Source: Brevibacillus brevis
GTDB taxonomy: Bacteria > Bacillota > Bacilli > Brevibacillales > Brevibacillaceae
Direction of reading: 5' to 3'
NCBI RefSeq assembly: GCF_031583145.1
Contig: NZ_CP134050.1
Location: 1,202,501 to 1,266,500, forward strand
Length of the DNA stretch: 64,000 bases
Shown: positions 34,701 through 41,837 of the stretch, in pieces
Numbering within the stretch: position 1 is the stretch's first letter
Layout: the number at the start of each line of letters is the position of its first letter
Made by a program: the position numbers and the translations under genes
The notes under the pieces: model-generated
The model's database searches: none
The model's input: only the letters and a program-made list of their open reading frames with translations
Told to the model about the DNA's origin: nothing

Positions 34701-36893
34701 GCGGAAGTGGACAGCTCCGATTACACCTTGGTGGTAAAGGATAACACCTTTACCCTGACGTTCAAGAAGGAACTGAGCCGGGCGTACATCCTGGAGTACA
34801 AAACGTTTATTAATGCAAACCACGGCGAGACCATCACGAATGCTGCCTCCTTCCACGGCGTCACCGTAACGGGACGCGATGAAAACGGCAATGAAGGAAT
34901 TCGCGTCATCCTGTCCGGAGCTGGAGGAGGCGGAGCGACCCCGTCCGGCAATCTGAAGGTGGTCAAAGTCGACGCCGACAATCCGGCGACGACATTGCCA
35001 GGTGCAGTTTTCGCCTTGTACGACAAGTCAGGCAAAACCTTGATCAAAGAAGTGGAAACGGACAACAATGGCGTAGCGCTTTTCGAGAATCTGAAGCTCA
35101 AGACGTACATTCTGAAGGAAGTGGCGGCTCCTGACGGATATGTGATCGATCCTGACTACCTGGCCGGGAAAAAGATCACGTTGAAGGAAGCGGCGTCTGA
35201 TCCGGCTGCCGGAATCGTCGGCTGCGCAGCACCAGCCTCTTCCGATGGGGAAGCTGCACCGCTTCCTGAATGCGGCCTCACGATAGGCAACAAGCTGCTG
35301 CGTCAAGGCTTTGAGTTTACGAAAGTCGATGCGGCCGATCATGCGGTTCCACTCGCAGGTGCGGTCTTCCAGCTGCAGTATGAGAACGGAGACGGTTCCC
35401 TAGAGGATGTAGCGGTACTGACGTCGGATGCGAACGGGAAGGTTTCCAAGGGAGATCTCAAGCCCGGCAAGTACCTCCTGACGGAAACGAAAGCGCCGAA
35501 AGGGTACAAGCTTGATAGCACGCCGATTGAATTCATGATCGCAGCGAACCAGACGCAGATTTTGAAGCAGGACATCGAAAACAAGATCAATGTCGGAGCT
35601 GTCGAGCTGCTGAAGGTCGATCACTACTCGGGTGAACCATTGGCAGGCGTCGAGTTCAATCTTGAGGATGCCAAAGGAAATGTCGTGTACCAAGGGGCGA
35701 CTGGACTAGATGGCAAGCTGTCCGTAGATGAACTAAAGGCGGGGCTTTATCGCTTCGTCGAGACGAAAACGCTGGCTGACTACGAGCTGGCTGCCCCTTA
35801 TGAATTCGAGCTTACAGAGGAAGGTACGCTGAAGCTGACGATCACCAACAAGCTGATCCCGGGCTCGGTGAAGCTGATCAAGGTGAGAGCGGGCTATCCG
35901 AACCATAAGCTGAAAGGCGCTGTTTTCTCTCTCGAAAATGAAAATGGCGAAATCATCAAAGACAAAGACGGCAAAGAGATGACCGGACTGGTCACGAATG
36001 AAAACGGGGAGCTCGAGATTAGCGGACTCAATCCGGGCAAGTACCAGTTTGTGGAGACAAAAGCTCCAGCCGGATACGTCAAGAATAATGAGCCTGTTCC
36101 ATTCGAAATTATCAGAAGTCAAACAGAAACTAAAGAAGTAGTAGTTGAGAACAAGGTGGCATCCTCAGGTGGAGGAGGCGGCGGCAACGGCGGCGGCGGA
36201 GATAACGGCGGCGGCGGAGACAACGGCGGCGGCGGAGACAACGGCGGCGGCGGAGACAACGGCGGCGGCGGAGACAACGGCGGCGGCGGAGACAATGGCG
36301 GCGGCGGAGACAACGGCGGCGGCGGAGACAACGGCGGCGGCGGAGATAACGGCGGCGGCGGAGACAACGGCGGCGGCGGAGACAACGGCGGCGGCGGAGA
36401 CAACGGCGGCGGCGGAGATAACGGCGGCGGCGGAGACAACGGCGGCGGCGGTTCCGATGATGACAAGCCAGACAGAGACAAATCGGACAAGCCTGACAAG
36501 CCTGCCAAACCGACGCAGCCTGGAAGCACAGGTGGATCGAGTACAGGCGGATCCAGCACGGGTGGAACGGGTACGCCTGTTCAACCGACTGTCCCTGTTA
36601 CACCGACCATTCCAGGTCAAGGCAGCACCCAAGGACCGACCGACAATGCCAATGCAGGCCAAACCAATCCTGCTGCGGGCTCCGGCAATCCTTCCGGTGC
36701 GGTAGATGCCGATCAGTCCAACCAAGCCAACAACAACGGGGATGTCATGGAGCAAGCGGACCAAGCTGCCCCATCCGGAGCAGTTTTGCCCAAGACTGGG
36801 GAGGAAGCGAGCGCAGGCACACTCTATGCCGGAATCGCCTCGATCCTGGTCGGAATCACTATTCTGCTTTCCCGCAAAAAACAAAGAGCGTAA
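31764..36893 (+). CDS. Giant LPXTG-anchored MSCRAMM-like adhesin
   Basis: A 1,709-residue surface protein. Order: signal peptide (1-32, ending VHAE); low-complexity stalk of 11 NPDGGT and several TPPDGGT units (~60-195); an adhesion domain (~213-350); five modules with an IDW-x-V/I...N-V-x-D pattern typical of Cna/Sdr collagen-binding-type B domains (~365-1050); four SpaA/CnaB-like domains from ~1061, 1182, 1278 and 1366, each with K-V-D near the start and E-(T/V)-K/A-APxGY near the end, suited to isopeptide bonds; a (GGGGDN)n spacer (~1473-1562); a Pro/Thr/Ser-rich linker; sorting signal LPKTGEE, hydrophobic helix and RKKQRA tail. AGGAGGAG precedes ATG 31764. It likely mediates adhesion to host or matrix; the ligand is unknown. 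Confidence 0.92.
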   Translation: MQRKYWSIAVAFMLIIHSFFGMASAVHAETTGQTEVTNGDVVPGDGSGTTDGGTDTDGGTNPDGGTNPDGGTNPDGGTNPDGGTNPDGGTNPDGGTNPDGGTNPDGGTNPDGGTNPDGGTNPDGGTTPPDGGTNPDGGTTPPDGGTNPDGGTTPPDGGTTPPDGGTTPPDGGTTPPDGGTTPPDGGTTPPDGGVVTPPTEPLPEPPPVVPDPEETIIKENIITSVVMKGENGTSIEEFRPEQGSRVQIDFTWKLPGGHSYSNGATFTFELPDKFELAKLEEGTLDGDVGTYEVTRDGTVTLTFNESIDDGTEVEGNFYVWRQFDESKFEGGTKQKIEFGLDGIAPIQVHFQGKNTGDIEKNGKADKSMNPGTIDWTVDFNPGEKSIKNAVFRDELPAGLKLDLNSVKVTALEVQLDGSVKEAGTVSKTPEELTDANGFTIPFGDIDSAYRVTYTTSITDKTDQSFANKATVTSDDLSQPWQDTASIPAKYSKPLAKDSKGYNSTTQTIDWAIYYNYNEQHLDLGNAWIEDTFDDSQELIESSLKVYQVTIGDDGKGTRVGNELALGTDYTLDNQGNGFRLEFTASGGIDNAYEITYQTKPKDRVYANATIANEVKMYNQATVTWERKIQENIFAKNVNKIDYASKTIDWRMSLNMDAPSGPWDMSNVVIKDRFEKQGLKFLPDSLNIPGLKKGDDYTVTADADNEGFTLAFKGTISGSYEITYSTSFDPRIPDRPKNYTNDATLTWDDHKSVGHTLVKTASVTPDSYTTNNGNKTGWYDAEKKIITWTIDINYNLYEIENAVIQDVYSGDQTFLDESLTVNELELTGGANGVKTVGDPIQPKRFEKIQNADGDGFILELGNITKAYRITYKTSLEGYDVLDEYKNNATLHNGEPTGTPLYQGSATIKPTYGGKYILKSGKQGTLEDEEFAFWTVTINPSQSAIGAGAVLTDTPDKQLLIADSFKLYSTNVNANGALTKGAEVDSSDYTLVVKDNTFTLTFKKELSRAYILEYKTFINANHGETITNAASFHGVTVTGRDENGNEGIRVILSGAGGGGATPSGNLKVVKVDADNPATTLPGAVFALYDKSGKTLIKEVETDNNGVALFENLKLKTYILKEVAAPDGYVIDPDYLAGKKITLKEAASDPAAGIVGCAAPASSDGEAAPLPECGLTIGNKLLRQGFEFTKVDAADHAVPLAGAVFQLQYENGDGSLEDVAVLTSDANGKVSKGDLKPGKYLLTETKAPKGYKLDSTPIEFMIAANQTQILKQDIENKINVGAVELLKVDHYSGEPLAGVEFNLEDAKGNVVYQGATGLDGKLSVDELKAGLYRFVETKTLADYELAAPYEFELTEEGTLKLTITNKLIPGSVKLIKVRAGYPNHKLKGAVFSLENENGEIIKDKDGKEMTGLVTNENGELEISGLNPGKYQFVETKAPAGYVKNNEPVPFEIIRSQTETKEVVVENKVASSGGGGGGNGGGGDNGGGGDNGGGGDNGGGGDNGGGGDNGGGGDNGGGGDNGGGGDNGGGGDNGGGGDNGGGGDNGGGGDNGGGGDNGGGGDNGGGGSDDDKPDRDKSDKPDKPAKPTQPGSTGGSSTGGSSTGGTGTPVQPTVPVTPTIPGQGSTQGPTDNANAGQTNPAAGSGNPSGAVDADQSNQANNNGDVMEQADQAAPSGAVLPKTGEEASAGTLYAGIASILVGITILLSRKKQRA
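31942..32339 (+). repeat. 18/21-base coding repeat array (NPDGGT/TPPDGGT)
   Basis: Tandem units of AATCCGGAYGGAGGAACG (18 bases) alternate near the 3' end with 21-base units beginning ACGCCACCA. Third-position changes (GGA/AGA, GAT/GAC) show that the array is under coding constraint. The copy number is likely to vary between strains without breaking the frame. Confidence 0.95.
36184..36451 (+). repeat. 18-base coding repeat array (GGGGDN)
   Basis: About 14 units of GGCGGCGGCGGAGAYAAC, nearly identical at the DNA level (only GAC/GAT and one AAC/AAT change). They encode a flexible acidic Gly-rich spacer before the wall anchor. The closely spaced G runs on the plus strand could form G-quadruplexes. 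Confidence 0.95.
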
Positions 36894-36896
36894 GAC

Positions 36897-36936
36897 CAAA
36901 AGGACGATGGCCATTTTCGGCATCGTCCTCTTTTTT
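36897..36936 (+). terminator. Terminator after the adhesin gene
   Basis: AGGACGATG (36901-36909) and CATCGTCCT (36921-36929) are followed by seven T. Confidence 0.92.
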
Positions 36937-37010
36937 CGTCCATCGCCGAATGGCAGGAAGCTCTCCACACAAATGGAACAGATTGCAATGTTTAAATTTG
37001 CTAAACTTCC

Positions 37011-37039
37011 TCGACTCTTCTCTGATGATGTGCTATCAT
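37011..37039 (+). promoter_or_regulatory. Possible promoter of the amino-acid ABC operon
   Basis: TCGACT (37011-37016), a 17-base spacer and TATCAT (37034-37039), 60 bases before the first start codon. The match to a vegetative promoter is moderate. Confidence 0.45.
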
Positions 37040-37098
37040 GAGAACTTGTTAACGTGTTACCACTTTACCAGAGTAAACAAAGATCTAGGGGGATCATC

Positions 37099-37875
37099 AT
37101 GAAAAGATTTGCCGCTATTTCTGTTCTCTTTGCGACGATGCTGTCGCTGATCGTTGGCTGTTCCAGCGCCTCTAATGGTGGGGACGGCAAGCAATTGGTC
37201 ATCGGGATTGACGACAAGTTTGCGCCGATGGGCTTTCGAGATGAAAAGAATGAGCTGGTAGGCTTCGATATTGACTACGCGCGGGCTGCTGCGGAAAAAA
37301 TGGGAAAAGAGGCTGTCTTCCAGCCGATCGACTGGAGCGCCAAAGAATCTGAGCTGAACAGCGGCCGGATCGATTTGATCTGGAATGGCTATACGATTAC
37401 GGATGAACGAAAACAAAAAGTGCTGTTCACCAAGCCTTATTTGAAAAACGCGCAAGTGATCGTGACCATGGCAAACTCGAACATCGCCAAGCTGGATGAC
37501 CTGTCCGGCAAAACCGTCGGGCTGCAAAAGCTGTCCTCGGCTGCCGACGCCTTGAATGCCAGCGCTGTGAAAAGCAGCGTCAAATCGATCACCGAGTATC
37601 CGGACAACGTGCTCGCCCTGAGCGATCTGAAAATCGGCCGCGTGGATGCAGTCGTCATCGACCAGGTCGTAGCGGACTACTACATGGCCAAAGACAAGGG
37701 CACCTTCAAATTGCTGGACGAGTCTCTGGCGCCGGAAGAGTACGGCATCGGAGTGAAGAAGGGCAAGGAAGCTTTGCTGAATGAGCTGCAAAAAGCGCTG
37801 GATGCAATGAACCAGGACGGCACCGCGGCGAAAATTTCGGAAAAATGGTTTGGCGAGGATCGGGTATTGAAGTAA
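37099..37875 (+). CDS. Amino-acid ABC transporter substrate-binding lipoprotein
   Basis: A 258-residue periplasmic-binding-type protein (SBP_bac_3 family) that captures a polar amino acid outside the membrane. The lipobox LIVGC places the lipidated Cys near residue 20. The ligand-binding start is typical: IDDKFAPMGFRDEKNELVGFDIDYARA. ATG 37099 has AGGGGGA upstream; an earlier in-frame start at 37054 would spoil the signal peptide. It begins a three-gene operon with a permease and an ATPase. Arginine, glutamine, cystine or a similar amino acid are possible substrates. Confidence 0.88.
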   Translation: MKRFAAISVLFATMLSLIVGCSSASNGGDGKQLVIGIDDKFAPMGFRDEKNELVGFDIDYARAAAEKMGKEAVFQPIDWSAKESELNSGRIDLIWNGYTITDERKQKVLFTKPYLKNAQVIVTMANSNIAKLDDLSGKTVGLQKLSSAADALNASAVKSSVKSITEYPDNVLALSDLKIGRVDAVVIDQVVADYYMAKDKGTFKLLDESLAPEEYGIGVKKGKEALLNELQKALDAMNQDGTAAKISEKWFGEDRVLK

Positions 37876-37981
37876 TCGCGCCGACGGGCTTCGTCGGGCA
37901 GCACAGGCTTCGCCGGACACACGGCGAAGCCGCGTTTGTTTCTCCGATTCAATAGAATTTTTATCCTAGGAGCATTCAAGT

Positions 37982-38641
37982 ATGAGTCTAGAGTATATCC
38001 TTACCATCACCAAGCCGATGCTGGAAGGCGCAGAGATGACAGTCCTGCTGTTTCTCATCGCGATCGTGGTGTCGATCCCGCTTGGCTTTCTCATCACACT
38101 CATGGCGAAAAGCAGCATCAAGGCGCTCGCCTGGCTTGCCCATGCGTACGTTTACGTCATGCGTGGCACGCCGCTCTTGCTGCAATTGCTGTTTATTTGC
38201 TTCGGGCTGCCGATGCTTCCGTTCGTCGGGGAGTACCTGGTGTTCGACCGGTTTGTAGCGGCGTGCATCGGCTTTATCCTCAACTACGCCGCGTACTTTG
38301 CCGAGATTTTCCGCGGCGGCTTGCTGGCGATCGACAAAGGCCAGTACGAAGCGGCCGAAGTGCTTGGCTTCAGCAAATGGCAAACGACGACGAAGATCGT
38401 CCTGCCGCAAATGTTTCGCATCGCGTTGCCCGCTGTGGCGAACGAGTCGATTACACTCGTGAAAGACACGGCGCTGCTGTATGCGGTAGCCGTGCCTGAG
38501 CTGCTGCACTACGCGGAGACGGCTGTAAACCGCGATTTTACGATCGTTCCGTTTTTCATCGCCGGTGTGATTTACTTGCTGATGACCCTCCTGTTGACCT
38601 TATTTTTCAAGTGGCTGGAAAAACGTTTTAAATACGAGTAA
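37982..38641 (+). CDS. Amino-acid ABC transporter permease
   Basis: A 219-residue inner-membrane permease of the HisM/GlnP family with about five transmembrane helices. The EAA loop reads EAAEVLGFSKWQTTTKIVLPQMFRIALP and contacts the ATPase. It follows the binding protein by ~105 bases, with TAGGAG before ATG 37982. Confidence 0.9.
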   Translation: MSLEYILTITKPMLEGAEMTVLLFLIAIVVSIPLGFLITLMAKSSIKALAWLAHAYVYVMRGTPLLLQLLFICFGLPMLPFVGEYLVFDRFVAACIGFILNYAAYFAEIFRGGLLAIDKGQYEAAEVLGFSKWQTTTKIVLPQMFRIALPAVANESITLVKDTALLYAVAVPELLHYAETAVNRDFTIVPFFIAGVIYLLMTLLLTLFFKWLEKRFKYE

Positions 38642-38656
38642 AAAGGATTGGCGAGA

Positions 38657-39403
38657 ATGGCGATCATACAAGTTTCCCATCTGAAGAAGTCGTTTGGCCC
38701 GCTGGATGTACTGAAAGATGTCAGCTTTGACGTCAACAAAAACGACGTGGTAGCGGTCATCGGTCCCTCCGGCTCCGGAAAAAGCACAATGCTCCGCAGC
38801 CTGGTCTATCTCGAGCAGGTGAACGGCGGCAGCATCCGTGTGCAGGACGACGATCTCGTCCGTGACGGGGTGTACGCAAGTCCGCAAAAGATCAAGCAAA
38901 TCACCGCCAAAATGGGGATGGTATTTCAGCATTTCAACCTTTTTCCCCACTTGACGGTCAGAGAGAATCTCGAGCTGGCTCCGCGGGTCGTGAAAGGGGA
39001 GCCGGACGAGGCGGTCCGTCGAAGAAGCGCTGAGCTCCTGGACAAAGTCGGACTGGCAGAGAAAGCGGACCACTACCCGGCCAAGCTCTCGGGCGGTCAA
39101 AAGCAGCGCGTGGCGATTGCCCGGGCGTTGATGATGAACCCGGACATTTTGCTGTTCGATGAACCGACCTCGGCTCTCGATCCCGAGCTGACGGGAGAGG
39201 TGCTGCAGGTCATCAAGCAGCTCGCCCGGGAGCATATGACGATGATGGTCGTGACACATGAAATGGGGTTCGCGCGAGAAGTAGCGGGCAAGGTCATGTT
39301 CATGGACAACGGCGAAGTCATCGAGGCAGGGACGCCGGACCAATTGTTCGAACACCCGCAGTTTGAACGGACGAAGGCGTTTTTGCACCGGGCATTGAAA
39401 TAG
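38657..39403 (+). CDS. Amino-acid ABC transporter ATP-binding protein
   Basis: A 248-residue ATPase of the GlnQ/HisP type with Walker [10 protein letters not shown], signature [15 protein letters not shown], Walker [15 protein letters not shown] and the switch His in VTHEMGF. It powers the permease encoded just before it. ATG 38657 is preferred to TTG 38648 because AAAGGA lies ~10 bases upstream. Confidence 0.92.
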   Translation: MAIIQVSHLKKSFGPLDVLKDVSFDVNKNDVVAVIGPSGSGKSTMLRSLVYLEQVNGGSIRVQDDDLVRDGVYASPQKIKQITAKMGMVFQHFNLFPHLTVRENLELAPRVVKGEPDEAVRRRSAELLDKVGLAEKADHYPAKLSGGQKQRVAIARALMMNPDILLFDEPTSALDPELTGEVLQVIKQLAREHMTMMVVTHEMGFAREVAGKVMFMDNGEVIEAGTPDQLFEHPQFERTKAFLHRALK

Positions 39404-39462
39404 GCTGGCCAGTGAAGCAATGAGATGGAAGCCGGCACCGCAAATGAACAGCTGACAAGTTC

Positions 39463-39500
39463 AAAGCCCTCCTCGGCTATTTTACCGGGAGGGCTCTTGC
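39463..39500. terminator. Bidirectional terminator between convergent genes
   Basis: AGCCCTCC (39465-39472) and GGAGGGCT (39489-39496) with A- and T-rich flanks end the ABC operon on the plus strand and the KTSC gene on the minus strand. Confidence 0.75.
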
Positions 39501-39511
39501 TTTGGCCGTTT

Positions 39512-39778
39512 TTACATGACAGGGTAGTGCAGGTATCGCTGGCTGATGAATGCGTGAAAATGCTCGCTGAACGAATCGGCATTCAAAAAGGCGTTGTAAG
39601 CGTAAGGGGGGACACGGCAGTACACCATTTCGCTGCCGTCGCGGAAGCGGATATACAGATGCTGTGTGTGAAAATCGTAGCGGGTGGATTGGATCAGTCG
39701 CGAATCCAGTTCTTTGTAGGCGGGCTCCGTTGCTTCCGAAGCGGGGCGCGAAAAAAGCTGACGGATGATCGATCTCAC
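39512..39778 (-). CDS. KTSC domain protein
   Basis: An 88-residue protein whose centre and C-terminus (YDFHTQHLYIRFRDGSEMVYCRVPPYAYNAFL...) fit the KTSC domain, a small domain related to part of lysyl-tRNA synthetases and often found alone. Its function is unknown. The GTG start at 39778 has AAAGGAGT about 10 bases upstream on the minus strand. Confidence 0.75.
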   Translation of the reverse strand: MRSIIRQLFSRPASEATEPAYKELDSRLIQSTRYDFHTQHLYIRFRDGSEMVYCRVPPYAYNAFLNADSFSEHFHAFISQRYLHYPVM

Positions 39779-39984
39779 TTTCTAGTAACTCCTTTTGCCT
39801 GATCTTCATGGGGATCGCAGAAATCTCCCGATGAAGAGTTTTGTAGAATGCTGTCGTATCGTGTAAAATCATGCAGAATTTAAATCTATCTTACATACGA
39901 AAGTCTTGTCAATGCAGCGATGGGCTCTCAAGCCGAAAGGAATTTTTACTCGAAGGGCAGCGTTGGACCTTTTGGAAAATTCGC

Positions 39985-40052
39985 TTGATTTCGAGGATAA
40001 ATGTCATTTATACTTTAGCTAAAACGATTTACTAAATCGGTTTATAAAACCG
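39985..40052 (+). promoter_or_regulatory. uxaA promoter with two overlapping palindromic operators
   Basis: TTGATT (39985-39990), an 18-base spacer and TATACT (40009-40014) form the promoter. Just after it come two perfect palindromes sharing their CG: CGATTTA-C-TAAATCG (40025-40039) and CGGTTT-ATA-AAACCG (40038-40052). Their place over the start region indicates repression, probably by a LacI- or GntR-type hexuronate regulator encoded elsewhere. Confidence 0.6.
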
Positions 40053-40098
40053 TATTTCCGCATATGAGGGTGTTGGGTGGGCTCGCTGATCAGACAGA

Positions 40099-40112
40099 AG
40101 CAAACGCTTACA
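40099..40112 (-). promoter_or_regulatory. cre box in the uxaA leader
   Basis: Read on the minus strand, TGTAAGCGTTTGCT matches the CcpA cre consensus except for the last base. It lies ~80 bases after the -10 box, so CcpA would act as a roadblock. The rest of the 430-base gap 39779-40210 shows no gene. Confidence 0.6.
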
Positions 40113-40210
40113 AATTAAGAAGGCTCCTAGACCGACCGGGCGGACCTGTGGCTCAACTGGCACACCAATGGAAGGAACCGGCCTAGCATACGAGCAAAGG
40201 TTGTTCCGGA

Positions 40211-41824
40211 ATGAAAATGTATGCGAGGCAGCTTGAGTCGGAAAAAGCTGTGATCAAGCACGCTTCCGATGGCGCTGTCTCCAGATCGAACGTAAACGTA
40301 AATGAGGTGGAATGGGTGGGAGAAACCAGACAAGGCTTCATCCAGATCAACAAAGCGGATAACGTGTGGATTTGCCTGCGAGACGTGAGCAAAGGGGAGA
40401 CGATCGAGCTGGGCGGGGCATCCGTCACGGCAAAAGAGGACATACCGAGCGGCCACAAAATGGCCAACTGCTTCATTCCTGAGGGGGAAGACATCGTCAA
40501 GTACGGTTTTCCCATCGGGCATGCGACCGCAGACATTGAGAGCGGGCAATGGGTGCACAGTCACAATGTGAAAACCAATCTGGACGGGGAGCTGGCGTAC
40601 ACGTACAAGCCGGTGCCGACGGACATCTATCCGCACGCGAAAAAGGACAGCCGGACATTCGCTGGCTACGTGCGGGAAAACGGCGATGTCGGGGTTCGCA
40701 ACGAAATCTGGATCGTAAACACGGTGGGCTGCATCAACAAGGTGGCGGAGCAGCTGGCGAAGATGGCCAATCAGGCATGCCGGCATGAAAACGTCGACGG
40801 CGTTTTCCATTTCCCCCATCCGTTCGGCTGCTCCCAGCTCGGAGATGACCTGGTCTACACGCAAAAAATCCTGGCCGACCTCGTGCACCATCCGAATGCG
40901 GGCGGTGTCCTCGTGCTCGGCCTCGGCTGCGAAAACAACTACATCGAGCTGTTCAAGGAAGCGATCGGGCCGTATCACGCCGACCGGGTCAAATTCCTCG
41001 CCGTCCAGCAGGTAGAGGACGAGCTGGAGCAGGGGATCGAGCTGATCGAAGAGCTCATCGCCTACGCGGGGCAGTTCCAGCGGCAGGAAGTGCCCGTATC
41101 CAAGCTAAAGGTCGGTCTGAAGTGCGGCGGCTCGGACGGATTGTCGGGCATTACGGCGAATCCGCTGGTCGGTGCGTTCTCTGATCGGCTGATTTCGCTC
41201 GGAGGAGCGACGGTGCTGACGGAGGTTCCGGAAATGTTCGGGGCGGAGACGATTTTGATGGAACGGGCAAAGGACGAGCGGGTGTACAGCCAAATCGTCG
41301 ACCTGATCAATGATTTCAAGCAGTACTTCGCCAAAAACGAACAGCCGATCTATGAAAATCCTTCCCCGGGCAACAAAAAAGGCGGCATCACGACGCTCGA
41401 GGAGAAGTCGCTGGGCTGTGTGCAAAAAGGCGGCTTCGGCCGGGTGGACGACGTGCTGCAATACGGCGACCGAGTGCGCAGCAGCGGCCTCTCTCTCTTG
41501 CAAGGGCCGGGGAACGATCTGGTGTCCGTCACAGCCTTGGCGGCGTCAGGCTGCCAGATCGTCCTGTTCACGACGGGGCGCGGGACTCCTTTCGGCGGGC
41601 CTGTCCCGACGGTGAAAATGTCGACCCATACGGCGTTGTACGAACGCAAGAAAAACTGGATCGATTACAACGCGGGCCAACTGGTGCAGGGAGCCACGAT
41701 GGAGGAAGTGTCGGCAGACTTTTTCGAGTACGTCATCGAGCTCGCATCCGGGCGCGTTCGCACGAAAAACGAGCTGCACGGCTACAAGGAGATTGCGATC
41801 TTCAAAGACGGCGTGACGCTGTAG
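40211..41824 (+). CDS. uxaA: Altronate dehydratase
   Basis: Dehydrates D-altronate to 2-keto-3-deoxygluconate in galacturonate breakdown. The 537-residue protein has the N-terminal SAF-like domain (GFIQINKADNVWICLRDVSKGE...), a linker and the large C-terminal UxaA domain with FHFPHPFGCSQLGDD, GLGCENNYIE and GLKCGGSDGLSG. The first ~38 residues (to about VNEVEW) have no counterpart in typical UxaA. An in-frame GTG at 40316 with GAGGTGG five bases upstream would give a standard N-terminus and may be the true start. It heads an operon with uxaB and a dehydrogenase. Confidence 0.92.
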   Translation: MKMYARQLESEKAVIKHASDGAVSRSNVNVNEVEWVGETRQGFIQINKADNVWICLRDVSKGETIELGGASVTAKEDIPSGHKMANCFIPEGEDIVKYGFPIGHATADIESGQWVHSHNVKTNLDGELAYTYKPVPTDIYPHAKKDSRTFAGYVRENGDVGVRNEIWIVNTVGCINKVAEQLAKMANQACRHENVDGVFHFPHPFGCSQLGDDLVYTQKILADLVHHPNAGGVLVLGLGCENNYIELFKEAIGPYHADRVKFLAVQQVEDELEQGIELIEELIAYAGQFQRQEVPVSKLKVGLKCGGSDGLSGITANPLVGAFSDRLISLGGATVLTEVPEMFGAETILMERAKDERVYSQIVDLINDFKQYFAKNEQPIYENPSPGNKKGGITTLEEKSLGCVQKGGFGRVDDVLQYGDRVRSSGLSLLQGPGNDLVSVTALAASGCQIVLFTTGRGTPFGGPVPTVKMSTHTALYERKKNWIDYNAGQLVQGATMEEVSADFFEYVIELASGRVRTKNELHGYKEIAIFKDGVTL

Positions 41825-41837
41825 GGGGTGTACAAGG

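Noticed and set aside
36119-36968. Ala- or Pro-rich ORFs in other frames of the GGGGDN repeat.
   Set aside because: An 18-base repeat without stop codons stays open in several frames. Only the adhesin frame is flanked by real domains.
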